This document shows, piece by piece, positions 15,955-26,209 of a DNA stretch of 42,107 bases; the stretch's first letter is position 1; each line of letters begins with the position of its first letter. Source of the DNA: CAVPEV01 sp963703555 (GTDB lineage: Bacteria; Actinomycetota; Actinomycetes; Actinomycetales; Cellulomonadaceae). The stretch is taken from the NCBI GenBank assembly GCA_963703555.1, contig CAVPEV010000025.1, positions 1 to 42,107 on the forward strand, in the 5' to 3' direction. A model generated the notes under the pieces. The model did not search any database, had not been told where the DNA came from, and saw only the letters and a list, made by a program, of their open reading frames with translations. A program made the position numbers and the translations under genes.

Positions 15955-17515
15955 GGCAGGACAGCCCCTCACCCGCCGGGAGTTGAGGGCTCGGGCCGCC
16001 GCCGCACAACAGCACGACGGCGAGCAGGCGGCTCCCGCAGGCTCCCCGAGCCCGGCTGCTCGCCCGACACCGAACGCCCCGATGTCCTCCCCGACCGCGC
16101 GGCCGTCCGTTCCGACCGGTCCCGCGTCCGCCGCCTCCCGCCGTGAGCTGCGCGACCGTGAGCGTGCCGCTGCCGAGACCGCTGGCGATGGCTGGCCTCA
16201 GCCGGCCCGGACGACCCCGTCGCCGGCGGGGCCGGCCCCCACGTCGCGGCACGAGCTGCGTGAACCGGCGCGCCGGCCTGCCCCAGCGGCGGGGCAGCCG
16301 GCACCCCGGCGCCCCGAGACGCAGTCGACGCCCCGGACCTCCGCGGCCCAGCACCCGGGGGCTGGGCCGTCCCCGTATCGGGCGTCGTTGCATGCCGCTC
16401 CGCTCGCCCCGCGCCCGGGTGCGCCGGCCCAGCCTGGCCGCCCCGACGCGTGGCCGGGCAGCAGCCCATCGCAGCCGGCCCGTCAGACCGCCAGGCGGTC
16501 CGCCCCGTCGCCGGCCACGGCCCGGTCCGCTCCGTCGGCCTGGTCGCCGGCACCGACCTGGTCGCCGGAACCGCCCGTCGGCGCGCCGTCACGGCGTTCG
16601 TCGACTCCGTCGGCCGAGCTCCCCTCGCCTGTCTCGTCGACTCCGCCGGTTCAGCCGCCCTCGCGTCTCGCCGCGACAGCGCGGCTGAGCCCGACCAGCA
16701 TCGCGGCGGCGAGTGCTGCCCCGGGCGACGGCGTTTCCTGGCCGACCGTCCCGGTCACCGGGGATCCGGGCTCGGCAGGCGCCGGGGACCTGGGCTCGTC
16801 AGGCGCCGGGTCCGTGGCCCAGCACCACGGCGCCACCGGGGTGGGCACCCCGGTCCAACGGACGCCGACGTGGTCGGCTCCGGCGCCGATCGCGCTGGAG
16901 GCCGCCGCTGCGCCCGCTCGGCTCGATCCGCCGCAGCCGATGGTCCCCGCAGTGGGCCGGCCGGCCGGCGCGGTCCCTGTCCAGCAGGCCCTGGTGCCGC
17001 CCCGCCAGGCGGTCGGCGCGCCGACCGCGGACGGTGTCGGCGTACCGGCGGTCCGGGACTCCGCCGTCCCCGTGCTGCACTGGGGCCCGGTCCTCGCCAC
17101 CCCGGCGGCGCAGCCTGCCCTCGACCACCCTGCCCTCGACCACCCTGCCCTCGACCACCCTGACCTCGGCCACCCTGACCCCGACCACCCTGACCCCGAC
17201 CACCCTGACCCCGGCCGCGGTGCCGGCGATCCCGCGGCACCGTTCGCGCCCGGCGCGCAGGACGACGCGCCGTTCTCGCCCGGCGCGCAGGACGACGTCG
17301 AACCGCCTCGGCGGTCGTTGCCGTACTCCTGGCTGCAGTTCGGTGTCCTCGCCGTGGTGGCGTTCGTCCTCGGCTTCCTGCTGATGTACATCGCGTTCCG
17401 GGCCTCGAACAGCCCGACCGGCGCCGCCGGCGCGGAGACGACGCAGGTGGCGATCGCAGGGGGGGACGTGACAGGCTCTGCCGGCGGGCGGTCCAACCCG
17501 CTCGGCCCGTCCTGA
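15947..17515 (+). CDS. Pro/Ala-rich membrane-anchored protein of unknown function
   Basis: The 522-residue protein begins MPEAGQPLTRRELRARAAAA and repeats RREL/SRHEL-like short motifs (about residues 9, 65 and 101) in a disordered Pro/Ala/Ser region. One transmembrane helix lies near the C-terminus (WLQFGVLAVVAFVLGFLLMYIAF, about 462-484), with a short tail after it. Seven 15-bp units (17117-17221) encode a (P-x-x-x-H)-type repeat before an Asp-rich stretch. It lies between nadD and rsfS, overlapping nadD and ending eight bases before rsfS. I do not recognise a family beyond the recurring RREL N-terminus seen in actinobacterial disordered proteins. Confidence 0.75.
   Translation: MPEAGQPLTRRELRARAAAAQQHDGEQAAPAGSPSPAARPTPNAPMSSPTARPSVPTGPASAASRRELRDRERAAAETAGDGWPQPARTTPSPAGPAPTSRHELREPARRPAPAAGQPAPRRPETQSTPRTSAAQHPGAGPSPYRASLHAAPLAPRPGAPAQPGRPDAWPGSSPSQPARQTARRSAPSPATARSAPSAWSPAPTWSPEPPVGAPSRRSSTPSAELPSPVSSTPPVQPPSRLAATARLSPTSIAAASAAPGDGVSWPTVPVTGDPGSAGAGDLGSSGAGSVAQHHGATGVGTPVQRTPTWSAPAPIALEAAAAPARLDPPQPMVPAVGRPAGAVPVQQALVPPRQAVGAPTADGVGVPAVRDSAVPVLHWGPVLATPAAQPALDHPALDHPALDHPDLGHPDPDHPDPDHPDPGRGAGDPAAPFAPGAQDDAPFSPGAQDDVEPPRRSLPYSWLQFGVLAVVAFVLGFLLMYIAFRASNSPTGAAGAETTQVAIAGGDVTGSAGGRSNPLGPS
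17117..17221 (+). repeat. Seven tandem 15-bp in-frame repeats
   Basis: Seven units of GxCCyCGrCCACCCT-type sequence encode alternating ALDHP and DPDHP pentapeptides in the extended region before the transmembrane helix. The first three units are nearly identical, as are units five and six, which indicates recent duplication. Confidence 0.85.
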
Positions 17516-17523
17516 GGAGTCCC

Positions 17524-17907
17524 GTGCCAGCCACACCGCACGCCGTCGAGCTTGCCATGGTCGCGGCCCGCGCTGCCGCCGACCACAAGGCGGAGGAGAT
17601 CATCATCCTCGACGTGAGCGAGCGACTGGTCCTCACGGACGTGTTCCTCATCGCGTCCGCGTCTAACGAGCGGCAGGTCGCAGGTGTCGTCGACGCGATC
17701 GACGAGGCGTTGCACCGCGCCGGCGCCCGGGCCGTGCGCATCGAGGGGAAGGCGCAGGCCCGGTGGGTGCTGATGGACTACGGCGAGATCGTCGTGCACG
17801 TCCAGCACGCCGAGGACCGCGTCTACTACGCCCTGGAACGGCTGTGGAAGGACTGCCCGGTCATCCCGCTGCCCGACGACATCGTCCTGGACGGCGCTCT
17901 GGGATGA
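17524..17907 (+). CDS. rsfS: Ribosomal silencing factor RsfS
   Basis: The 127-residue protein has the RsfS/Iojap core: KAEEIIILDVSERLVLTDVF, ASASNERQV and WVLMDYGEIVVHVQ. It binds ribosomal protein L14 and blocks joining of the subunits under starvation. Its start is GTG 17524, preceded by GAGG nine bases earlier. The stop overlaps the ATG of the phosphatase gene. Confidence 0.95.
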   Translation: MPATPHAVELAMVAARAAADHKAEEIIILDVSERLVLTDVFLIASASNERQVAGVVDAIDEALHRAGARAVRIEGKAQARWVLMDYGEIVVHVQHAEDRVYYALERLWKDCPVIPLPDDIVLDGALG

Positions 17908-18623
17908 GCTCGCGCACGCTTGTCCTGTGGCGGCACGGGCGGACCAGCTACAACGTGTCGGCACGCCTGCAGGGCCAGGTCGACGTCCCGCTCGACGCGG
18001 TCGGGCGCTGGCAGGCCGCGACGGCGGGGGCGGCTCTCGCCCGGCGTGGTCCCGTGCACACCGTGATCACCTCCGACCTCGACCGGGCGATCGCCACGGC
18101 GCACATCCTCGCCGACATCGTCAACAGCGAGCTCGTCGTGGACCCGAGGCTGCGCGAGCGCTCCTTCGGGGAGTGGGAGGGGCTGACCGGCCAGGAGATC
18201 GCCGCCCGGTGGCCCGAGGACTTCGAACGCTGGCGCTCCGGGGAGGACCCGGTCGTCGGCGGCGTGGAGACGCGCGAGGCCGTGGCCCGCCGGGTCGTGC
18301 CGGCTATCGACGAGTACCTGCGCGCGCTGGACCAGGACGGGAAGCTCGTCCTGGTCTCCCACGGAGCCGCCATCACCATCGCCGTCTCGGCGATCCTCGG
18401 CCAACCCGCGTCGTGGCGCGGGATCGCGGGCCTGCGCAACGCCCACTGGACAGAGCTCACCGCCGCGCACGGCGGGCCGGCCGGGTCCGGCCTGTCCGTC
18501 CTGGGCGGCACGGCGTGGAGACTCACCGGGCACAACCTCGGCCCCACCGATGCGTCGCGCGACTGGGACGCCGGCCCCGACGAGGACGGCAACGCCGATG
18601 CGGCCGTGCGCGACCCTGATTAG
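17904..18623 (+). CDS. Histidine phosphatase family protein (phosphoglycerate mutase-like)
   Basis: The 239-residue protein has the catalytic LWRHGRTSYN (nucleophilic His at about 11), SDLDRAIATA, the proton donor Glu in RERSFGEWEG and the second His in LVLVSHGAAI. It belongs to the acid phosphatase/GpmB branch. The substrate cannot be told from sequence; homologues beside rsfS are often annotated as glucosyl-3-phosphoglycerate phosphatase or unspecific. It is translationally coupled to rsfS by ATGA. It is the last core gene before the tRNA attachment site. Confidence 0.9.
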   Translation: MSSRTLVLWRHGRTSYNVSARLQGQVDVPLDAVGRWQAATAGAALARRGPVHTVITSDLDRAIATAHILADIVNSELVVDPRLRERSFGEWEGLTGQEIAARWPEDFERWRSGEDPVVGGVETREAVARRVVPAIDEYLRALDQDGKLVLVSHGAAITIAVSAILGQPASWRGIAGLRNAHWTELTAAHGGPAGSGLSVLGGTAWRLTGHNLGPTDASRDWDAGPDEDGNADAAVRDPD

Positions 18624-18643
18624 CGCTCCGCCTGGGTACCGTC

Positions 18644-20607
<1,964 letters not shown>

Positions 20608-20611
<4 letters not shown>

Positions 20612-22191
20612 GCGGCCTCCTTGGTTTCGGTCAGTGGCGTGGACGGGAGCAGGTTGTAGGGGAAGGAAAGAAGGCGCAGCTTGGCGGTGAAGGCAGCTTC
20701 GAGCTCGTGGCGGAAGATGAGCAGATCATCGAGCGGCCGATCCAAATTGACCCCCATTTTGACCCCAACGCGTCCCAGGATGATGCGTCTGGTACGTGTG
20801 TGAAGCGCGCAGATAACGGGGGTGGGCAGGAGCGCAACAGAGGCGTCGAGCGGGCTCTTAAGCAGAATGTCATGGGTTCGATTCCCATCTGGCCCTCCAA
20901 CGAATTCCGCCGTCTCCACCCCCGTGGGACGGCGGTTTTCGTTGGTATTGACATTTGACCCGAGTATGACCCGGTGGGTATTTGACCCCCATTTTTGACC
21001 CCTACCCGCGCCCAGTGCAGACAAGTCGTGCGCCTGTGCGGCGCCGTGCTGGCCGGTGATGAGGGCTGCTTCGACGGCCTGCAGGGCGACGCGTTCGGCG
21101 TCAAGGTCGGCGTGCTGGTACAGCTGCTGAGTCGTGGTCACGTGGGCGTGGCCGAGGATTGCCTGGGCATCGCTAGCCGGGACGCCCAGGCTCTTCAGGA
21201 GCGTCGCGGCGGTGTGCCGGGTGTGGTGCACTGTGATGCGCGGCAGGCCTACCTGTTCGTGCAGCTGGTGGAAGGTGCGGGCGAAGTTGCCCGGCTCGAC
21301 GGGCGTGCCCTCAGTGGTCAGCAGGACGAGTTGGTCGGCCGCCGGCGAACGGGACGGGTCGTCGTCGAAAGCAAGGTGCACACCTCGTTCGTCAGCCAGT
21401 CGGAGTAGTAGTTCTCGAATCGAGGGCAGCAGCGGCAGGACGCGACGTCCGGCCGTGGTCTTGACCGGGCCGGGTCGCAGCTGGCCGGCGATGCGCTGGA
21501 GCTGCTGCTCGACATGGATCTCGCCACGGACGAAGTCGATGTCGCCCCAGCGCAGGCCGAGCACCTCGCCGCGGCGCATGCCGTACAGCAGCAGGAGCTG
21601 GTAGCCGATCTCCCACCGGTGACCGGTGGCGGCGTGCAGGAACAGGCGGGCCTGCTCGGCCGTCCAGGGGCGGATGGCCTGGCGTTCGTAGTGGGGCAGG
21701 TCGACAAGCCGGGCGACGTTGCGGAAGACGAGTTCTTCCTTCTCGGCGCGGCTGAGTGCCGAGGAGAGTACCTGGCGCATCTTGTGGATGGTTCGCGGCG
21801 GGCAGCCGTCCTGCTGGAGCTGGTTGACTGCCTCCTGGACGTCCATCGGAGTCAGCTTTGTCAGCAGCTTCTTGCCCAGATATGGGGCGATGTGCAGGCG
21901 GATCGTCGTTTCGTACAGCTCGACGGTGCGCGGCCGGTTCTTGGTTCGCACCACGTTCTGCAGCCAGTGGTGCAGGTAGCGCTCGACCGTCCACTGTTGG
22001 GCAGCGATCGGCACGCCTTGACGGTCGCGGTGCAGTCCGGCGAGGAGCCGGTCGTGAGCCTCTTTGCGAGTGCGACCGAAGACGGAGACCCGCTTGCGCC
22101 TGCCGGCGGTGGTCTGGACGTAACCGCGGGCTTCGTAGCGGCCGTCCGGGCGCAGTCTGACGGTGCCTTCTCCGTTGGCGTTCCTAGTCAT
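20608..22191 (-). CDS. int: Tyrosine recombinase (phage/ICE-type integrase)
   Basis: I start at ATG 22191 because AGGAGG lies six bases before it; the protein is 527 residues. It has an N-terminal arm-type domain (GEGTVRLRPDGRYEARGYV), a SAM-like core-binding domain (about 60-150) and the catalytic domain with Arg in LLLYGMRRGEVLGLRW, HHTRHTAATLL and LGHAHVTTTQQLYQHAD (nucleophilic Tyr). The catalytic domain ends near residue 370. The remaining ~150 residues run across a partial tRNA gene and two direct repeats and look like readthrough of attachment-site DNA. The stop overlaps the serine recombinase start. Confidence 0.93.
20747..20766 (+). repeat. Direct repeat copy 1 (possible integrase arm site)
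   Basis: TTGACCCCCATTTTGACCCC occurs here and, with one extra T, at 20982-21002. The two copies flank the partial tRNA, and two more TTGACCC/ATGACCC half-units lie at about 20954-20973. The arrangement resembles arm-type binding sites around a core attachment sequence; this function is inferred. Confidence 0.6.
20855..20899 (+). other. 3' half of a tRNA gene (Lys-like), attachment-site remnant
   Basis: From the anticodon loop CTCTTAA (anticodon CTT) onward, the sequence folds as the 3' half of a tRNA: stem strand GCAGA, variable loop ATGTC, T-arm ATGGG-TTCGATT-CCCAT, acceptor strand CTGGCCC, discriminator T and CCA. The 5' half is absent; the preceding bases do not pair. The discriminator T is unusual for tRNA-Lys, so the identity is tentative. 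It lies inside the tyrosine integrase frame and marks an attachment core different from tRNA-Ala. Confidence 0.7.
20982..21002 (+). repeat. Direct repeat copy 2 (possible integrase arm site)
   Basis: This is the second copy of the TTGACCCCCAT(T)nTGACCCC element, 235 bp from the first and on the other side of the partial tRNA. It lies within the C-terminal extension of the tyrosine integrase frame. Confidence 0.6.
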
Positions 22192-22393
22192 GTCTGGCCT
22201 CCTGTAGGCCCCGTTCCTGGCGGAGTCGGGCGATGAAGGAGTCCAGGTCGTCATGGGGGATGAGGCGCCTGGCGCCGACCTGGATGCTGCCCAGGAGGGC
22301 GTCTTGGATGAGCTTGTTGATGGTCCAGGGGCTGACCTTCAGGCGGGCGGCGGCTTCCTGGACGGTGTAGACCAGCGGTTGCTTATCGGCCAT
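22184..22393 (-). CDS. Excisionase-like helix-turn-helix protein
   Basis: The 69-residue protein is a MerR/Xis-type winged helix: YTVQEAAARLKVSPWTINKLIQ, then GSIQVGARRLIPHDDLDSFIARL. Such proteins bend attachment-site DNA and set the direction of integrase reactions. GAGGAGG precedes the ATG by nine bases. The gene overlaps both the tyrosine integrase downstream and the ImmA-like gene upstream, so all four are one transcription unit. Confidence 0.88.
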   Translation of the reverse strand: MADKQPLVYTVQEAAARLKVSPWTINKLIQDALLGSIQVGARRLIPHDDLDSFIARLRQERGLQEARHD

Positions 22394-23003
22394 GGCGTAG
22401 CCCTCCTCTCAGGAGCCGAGCAGGCTGCGGCGGGTGGGCGAGACCGAGTTCGGTCAGTCGCTGCCGGGCGCGCTGCGGGGTGACGTCGAAGCGGATGGCG
22501 ATGTCGATCGGCGTGCCGTCGCCTTGGCGGGCGACGTGGCGCACCTGGCGGGCGGGCATGAGCAGCTCGTCGGCGAACTGGTCGGCGGCCAGAGCTGCCT
22601 GCTGGTGGCCGAGCTTCTCCTCGGGGCTGTAGAGCCGGTGGACGAGAGGCGCGTCGAGGCAGTACTTGAACTCGCGGACGATCTGGTAGCGCTGCTCCCC
22701 GACGGGGCTGGTCGAACGGACGTGGATCGCCCACTGGTCGGGACCGTTGCCGGGGACGGTGAGTGCTGGCACCGGCAGGTGCGGCGAGTAGACGATGCGA
22801 ATCGACGGCTGCAGCCCGATGTACTCATCGGTGCTCAGACCGGCGCCGGCGGAACGGCGTGCGACCGCTCTGACCTGGGTGGCCGTCAGGCGACGGGCGA
22901 GACGCCGGTTGGGGCGCCGTCCGAGTCGGCGCAGGTGGCGCAGCTGGTGGATGTCGTCAGTGAACTGACGGGCGCCGCGTGGTTGGTTCTTGGTTGCTGT
23001 CAT
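22383..23003 (-). CDS. ImmA/IrrE-like protein lacking the metal-binding motif
   Basis: The 206-residue protein has a basic N-terminus and an ImmA/IrrE-like central part. In this family a HExxH zinc motif in a segment like HEFKHILDHP is followed by ADxFAxxLLMP. Here the second part is intact (AADQFADELLMPARQV) but the first reads REFKYCLDAP, so both histidines are replaced (Arg and Tyr). It therefore should not be an active protease that cleaves the element's repressor. It may keep a sensing or binding role. AAGGAGG precedes the ATG by nine bases. It lies 49 bp downstream of the XRE repressor gene, the usual pairing. Confidence 0.75.
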   Translation of the reverse strand: MTATKNQPRGARQFTDDIHQLRHLRRLGRRPNRRLARRLTATQVRAVARRSAGAGLSTDEYIGLQPSIRIVYSPHLPVPALTVPGNGPDQWAIHVRSTSPVGEQRYQIVREFKYCLDAPLVHRLYSPEEKLGHQQAALAADQFADELLMPARQVRHVARQGDGTPIDIAIRFDVTPQRARQRLTELGLAHPPQPARLLRGGLRHGR

Positions 23004-23051
23004 GGTGAAATCCCTCCTTTCCGCCTGACGTCGCGACCTAAAGCTGCGGGG

Positions 23052-23438
23052 CTACTCGACAAGTCGGGTAGGTGGTTGATCGAAGTCGATACTGTCGCGC
23101 TCGGCGACGGTCTGCAGGTAGGCCTGGATCTCGGCGAGTGTCTCGGGTGGCAGCTGGCTGTAGCGGGCCTTCAGGTACGGCACCAGGCCGGGCAGCGTGG
23201 TGTCGGCCTGCCAGCCCAGGACGGCGAAGTACTCGCTCGCGGGAACTTCCAGGGCCACGGCGATGGCCGAGACCAGGTCGAGGCGCGGGCGGGCGATGGT
23301 GCCCTTCTCCAAGCGGATCAGGGTCGTTCGCGGGACCGCCGAGCGACGCGCCAGCGCTTGCCGTGAGATCTTCTTGTTGATCCTGGTCTCGTGAATGAGT
23401 TTGCCTAGTTGTCGGACCTCGTCAGGTGTGGTGGCCAT
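23052..23438 (-). CDS. XRE-family transcriptional regulator
   Basis: The 128-residue protein has an N-terminal HTH (about residues 8-62: LGKLIHETRINKKISRQALA, VPRTTLIRLEKGTIARPRLD) and a short C-terminal helical part. It is probably the repressor of the element. AGAGGAG precedes the ATG by eight bases. An 8-bp inverted repeat bracketing a TAAAAT -10 box lies just upstream and is its likely own operator. It is paired with the ImmA-like gene downstream. Confidence 0.88.
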   Translation of the reverse strand: MATTPDEVRQLGKLIHETRINKKISRQALARRSAVPRTTLIRLEKGTIARPRLDLVSAIAVALEVPASEYFAVLGWQADTTLPGLVPYLKARYSQLPPETLAEIQAYLQTVAERDSIDFDQPPTRLVE

Positions 23439-23457
23439 TTCTGCATCTCCTCTGTGT

Positions 23458-23490
23458 ATTCCTTCCTATTTTACGCCTTTTCGAAGGAAT
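23458..23490 (-). promoter_or_regulatory. Promoter/operator of the XRE gene
   Basis: Perfect 8-bp inverted arms ATTCCTTC (23458-23465) and GAAGGAAT (23483-23490) bracket TAAAAT, read on the minus strand, about 30 bp upstream of the XRE start. A repressor bound to the arms would cover the -10 box. Autoregulation is inferred. Confidence 0.55.
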
Positions 23491-23514
23491 TGCCAGGGCT
23501 TTGTGGTCACTTTC

Positions 23515-23531
23515 GGACACCCTGGGTGTTC
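23515..23531. promoter_or_regulatory. Palindrome in the XRE-upstream intergenic region
   Basis: GGACACCC-T-GGGTGTTC is a near-perfect inverted repeat (one mismatch) in an otherwise gene-free stretch (23439-23606). It shares the GGACAC half with the palindrome at 28709-28726, so a common binding protein is possible. Confidence 0.35.
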
Positions 23532-23606
23532 GCTTTTGGAGAACTGCCGTGTTGATGATGGGCTTGGTGGTGTCAGGTGGTTGATTAGTAGTGGATAGGT
23601 GTGTGG

Positions 23607-24005
23607 CTATTTGCCGAAGACGTGGTACTCGTCCTGGTAGTCGACGATGTCGAACAAGATCGACTGGGTCAGGTCCCACAACGCGTCGACGTCGATGTGC
23701 ACGACGTCATCCGTCCAGCCGGCGTCACGAGCCAGCCGCAGGATCTGATCGCGCACCGAGGCGTACTCGGTGACGTTCTCCAGGACGTGCTCGCGGTCGT
23801 GGCGGTAGGAGCCGACGTAGGACTCGTCGAAGCTGTCGAAGATCTCCGGGTCGCTCTGGTCGCTGTCGGCCAGGGTCAGGAAGGCTCGAAAGGCGTTGCC
23901 GTAGGTATCGAGGTAGCGCTCGACGCGTGCCAACTGCTCTTCGGGTCCGGCGGCGTGTCGGCCCTGGCGCTCGGGCTCGGCTGGGTGGTCGGGGAAGCGT
24001 TCCAT
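23607..24005 (-). CDS. ArdA-like antirestriction protein, C-terminal part only
   Basis: The 132-residue acidic protein resembles the C-terminal half of ArdA: YGNAFRAFLTLAD, then FDSFDESYVGSYRHDREHVLEN (compare the family's F-x-D-x-Y-x-G-E-x-D region) and a final ...SILFDIVDYQDEYHVF. ArdA mimics B-form DNA and blocks type I restriction enzymes when an element enters a cell. The N-terminal ArdA domains are missing, so this is either a short form or a truncated remnant. ATG 24005 overlaps the stop of the upstream gene. The match is by eye and moderate. Confidence 0.5.
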   Translation of the reverse strand: MERFPDHPAEPERQGRHAAGPEEQLARVERYLDTYGNAFRAFLTLADSDQSDPEIFDSFDESYVGSYRHDREHVLENVTEYASVRDQILRLARDAGWTDDVVHIDVDALWDLTQSILFDIVDYQDEYHVFGK

Positions 24006-24313
24006 CAGACGGCCCTGCCTTCTGGGGCCAGCGGGTGGTGACGGGGCAGGCGGGGCTGGTCGAGGTAGTCCCACAGCGCGCCGGCCCACAGCTGGGTCTC
24101 CGGAGTGACGTCGAGCCATTCCATCTCCAGCAGGGCTTGGGTGCGGCGTAGGGTGCCGGTCAGGCCGAAGTGCTGCAGCTGGCTGCCGAGTTCGCCCAGG
24201 CAGACGGCGATCATGCGGGCGGTGGTGGCGTCGATCGGGTGGCGCAGCTGTTCGGCACGGTGGATGCCCGCCTCGATCGCCTGGGCGGTCCTGGGGTCAG
24301 TGGTAGAAGACAT
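24005..24313 (-). CDS. Hypothetical protein, 102 aa
   Basis: This small helical protein (MSSTTDPRTAQAIEAGIHRA...) has no family I recognise. It overlaps the gene on each side (17 bases with the upstream one, start/stop overlap with the ArdA-like gene), which supports translation. It has no membrane segment. Confidence 0.6.
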   Translation of the reverse strand: MSSTTDPRTAQAIEAGIHRAEQLRHPIDATTARMIAVCLGELGSQLQHFGLTGTLRRTQALLEMEWLDVTPETQLWAGALWDYLDQPRLPRHHPLAPEGRAV

Positions 24314-25103
24314 GGACTTGTCCTCCGATCTCCACGGCTTCCCAGCTCGGCTGGTGGTGGCCGAACATCTCGTTGCTGCCGCGCGTCAGCCCGTTCGGGT
24401 CGATGCCCTCGCCGGCGACGCCCTGGTAGGCCAGCTCGAAGCGGTGCAGCAGGTCGCTTGCGGAGGCGTCGATGCCGGGCAGCCGCAGGTAGGCCAGGAA
24501 GGGGTCGCCCTTGACCCGGACGTGGTGGCACATCTCGGCGGCGACCGGCTCAACGTCCTCGTCGGGCAGGCCGCGGCGGTACTGCATCGGGAAGTGCAGC
24601 CGGGTCTGCTCGACACGGTTGGTGACGGTCAGCAGCGTGCCCCGCACGGGGTAGTCGCGCGGCTGCTGGCCTCGGTCAGGGTGCTCGCGCCGGTACAGGT
24701 GGGTGCCCAAGATGTCCAGCAGCAGCCGACCCTCCGGCTCCATGCGTGGGTTGCGGTACAGCGGCACGTACTCAGCGCGCAGACTGGCGTGGCTGCCGTC
24801 GTCGGTGGTGTAGTACTCGGTCAGTGCGCCGACGAGCGCGCCCTCGGGGGCGTACTTAATCAAGGAGTAGGCGATCATCCGGCCCGTGAGTGGGTCGATG
24901 TCGCGGCCCTGGACGAGGTTGTCGATGAAGTCGCGGCGGACCTCGTCGGCCATGAGCTTGGTCAGGAACTCCGGCGCGACCTGGGGGTCGGGCAGCTCGG
25001 CCATGAGCGCGTTCTCGGCGCGGCGCCGCTCCTGGTTGCGTTTGAGGAAATCGGCCCAGCCCTCCGGACTCGGGCCGCTTCTGGTTGGTTCTTGATGTTC
25101 CAC
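24297..25103 (-). CDS. Hypothetical protein, 268 aa
   Basis: The start is chosen at GTG 25103 because AAAGGAGG lies eight bases before it; a longer frame begins at 25184. The protein is soluble, acidic and rich in Arg/Glu in its first 40 residues (WADFLKRNQERRRAENALMAEL). It contains PLYRNPRMEPEGRLLLDILGTHLYRREHP and ends with EVHVFYH-like sequence. I do not recognise a domain. Its place between the replication-relaxation gene and the ArdA-like gene suggests a role in element maintenance. Confidence 0.7.
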   Translation of the reverse strand: MEHQEPTRSGPSPEGWADFLKRNQERRRAENALMAELPDPQVAPEFLTKLMADEVRRDFIDNLVQGRDIDPLTGRMIAYSLIKYAPEGALVGALTEYYTTDDGSHASLRAEYVPLYRNPRMEPEGRLLLDILGTHLYRREHPDRGQQPRDYPVRGTLLTVTNRVEQTRLHFPMQYRRGLPDEDVEPVAAEMCHHVRVKGDPFLAYLRLPGIDASASDLLHRFELAYQGVAGEGIDPNGLTRGSNEMFGHHQPSWEAVEIGGQVHVFYH

Positions 25104-25188
25104 AGTGGTTTCCTCCTTTCTGTGGCATGGGGTTGTTGTGGTGGACGACGGGCGGGGCCCGTCGGGTGATGACTGAGTCGGCAAGGTG

Positions 25189-26010
25189 CTACGGGACGCC
25201 GTCGCCTGGGTGCTCTTGCGGCGTGATGATGGCGTCGAAGTCGGCGCTGGCGCGCACGAGGAACAGGTCAGCGGGCAGCGTCCCGGCCTCGGTGATGGCC
25301 CTGCGGATCCCGGTCGCCCGGGTCTGGGTGGGTGTTAGCCACAGCACGCGTGGGAAGACGCCGCGGGTCTGCTGCTCCAGGCCGGTGGCGGCGTAGTGGG
25401 CGTAGACGGCGCACTTGGCGAGCACCTTCGGCAGGTGCTCGGTGTCGCGGTCGACCTCGATGAGCCAGTGGTCCTCGTAGTCCTGGCTGGCCGTGATGAG
25501 CGACAGGTCGGGCTTGAGGGTGACCGCCTGGGCGTGCTTGCCCAGGAAGGTGCGCCAGTTGTCGGGCTCCGTGGTCAGCTCGACGACTTCGAGGCGTCCA
25601 GCGCGCTCCAGCTCGCGCACCTGCACGCCGATCTCGGCCACGGCCAGGGTGTGATCGACAAACAGGGTTGTGGGCTCGCTGTAGCGGTGGCGGTTGTGCT
25701 CCCCCGAGCGCTCCTGCTGCAGACGGCTACCGATGCTCGTCAGTTGCCAGACGATGCCCTGGCTGCCGTGGCGCACGCCGCCGACGCGGTGCTGCAGCCG
25801 GGCGAGCAGGCCGTAGCTCTCCAGCTTGGTCAGGGCCCGCTGGGTGGCGCGGGTGGCCGCCGAGACGGTGGCGTGCTCGGTGCTGACGGCGAAGTGCAAT
25901 CGCTGAATCTGGCGCGAGGTCAGCAGCCGGAAACGCTCCAGGTCGTCGAGGATGGCCAGGTCGCGCGGCGCCAGGCGTTCGATGAGTTGCGACCAGGACT
26001 GTGGGCTCAT
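25189..26010 (-). CDS. Replication-relaxation family protein
   Basis: The 273-residue protein starts with a winged-helix part (RDLAILDDLERFRLLTSRQIQRLHF, then RALTKLESYGLLARLQHRVGG) and continues with the family's C-terminal region containing DLSLITASQDYEDHWLIEVDRDTEH. This family (Replic_Relax) is common in actinobacterial and Firmicutes plasmids and integrative elements, where it is linked to replication or nicking. CGGAGG precedes the ATG by five bases. It lies 199 bp downstream of the DNA-transfer ATPase gene. That gap shows no gene. Confidence 0.85.
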   Translation of the reverse strand: MSPQSWSQLIERLAPRDLAILDDLERFRLLTSRQIQRLHFAVSTEHATVSAATRATQRALTKLESYGLLARLQHRVGGVRHGSQGIVWQLTSIGSRLQQERSGEHNRHRYSEPTTLFVDHTLAVAEIGVQVRELERAGRLEVVELTTEPDNWRTFLGKHAQAVTLKPDLSLITASQDYEDHWLIEVDRDTEHLPKVLAKCAVYAHYAATGLEQQTRGVFPRVLWLTPTQTRATGIRRAITEAGTLPADLFLVRASADFDAIITPQEHPGDGVP

Positions 26011-26209
26011 CGCGAACCTCCGGATGGCGCTCGGTGCCTTGCTTCGGCTCGGCCCGCGTGACCTGTGGAACCACCGCAGCAGCGGGGAGTCCCCTCCTGG
26101 TCAGAGGTGAAACCGCACGTGGTTGGGCCAAGCGCCGACAGGCTGGCCATCGTGGGACGACACCCGACACGACGGGCGGCCGGACACCTGCGCCAAGAGA
26201 TGAAGCCGC

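Noticed and set aside
26011..26209. Gap between the transfer ATPase and replication-relaxation genes considered as a transfer origin
   Set aside because: No clear inverted repeat or nick-site motif could be found, only the ribosome site of the downstream gene.
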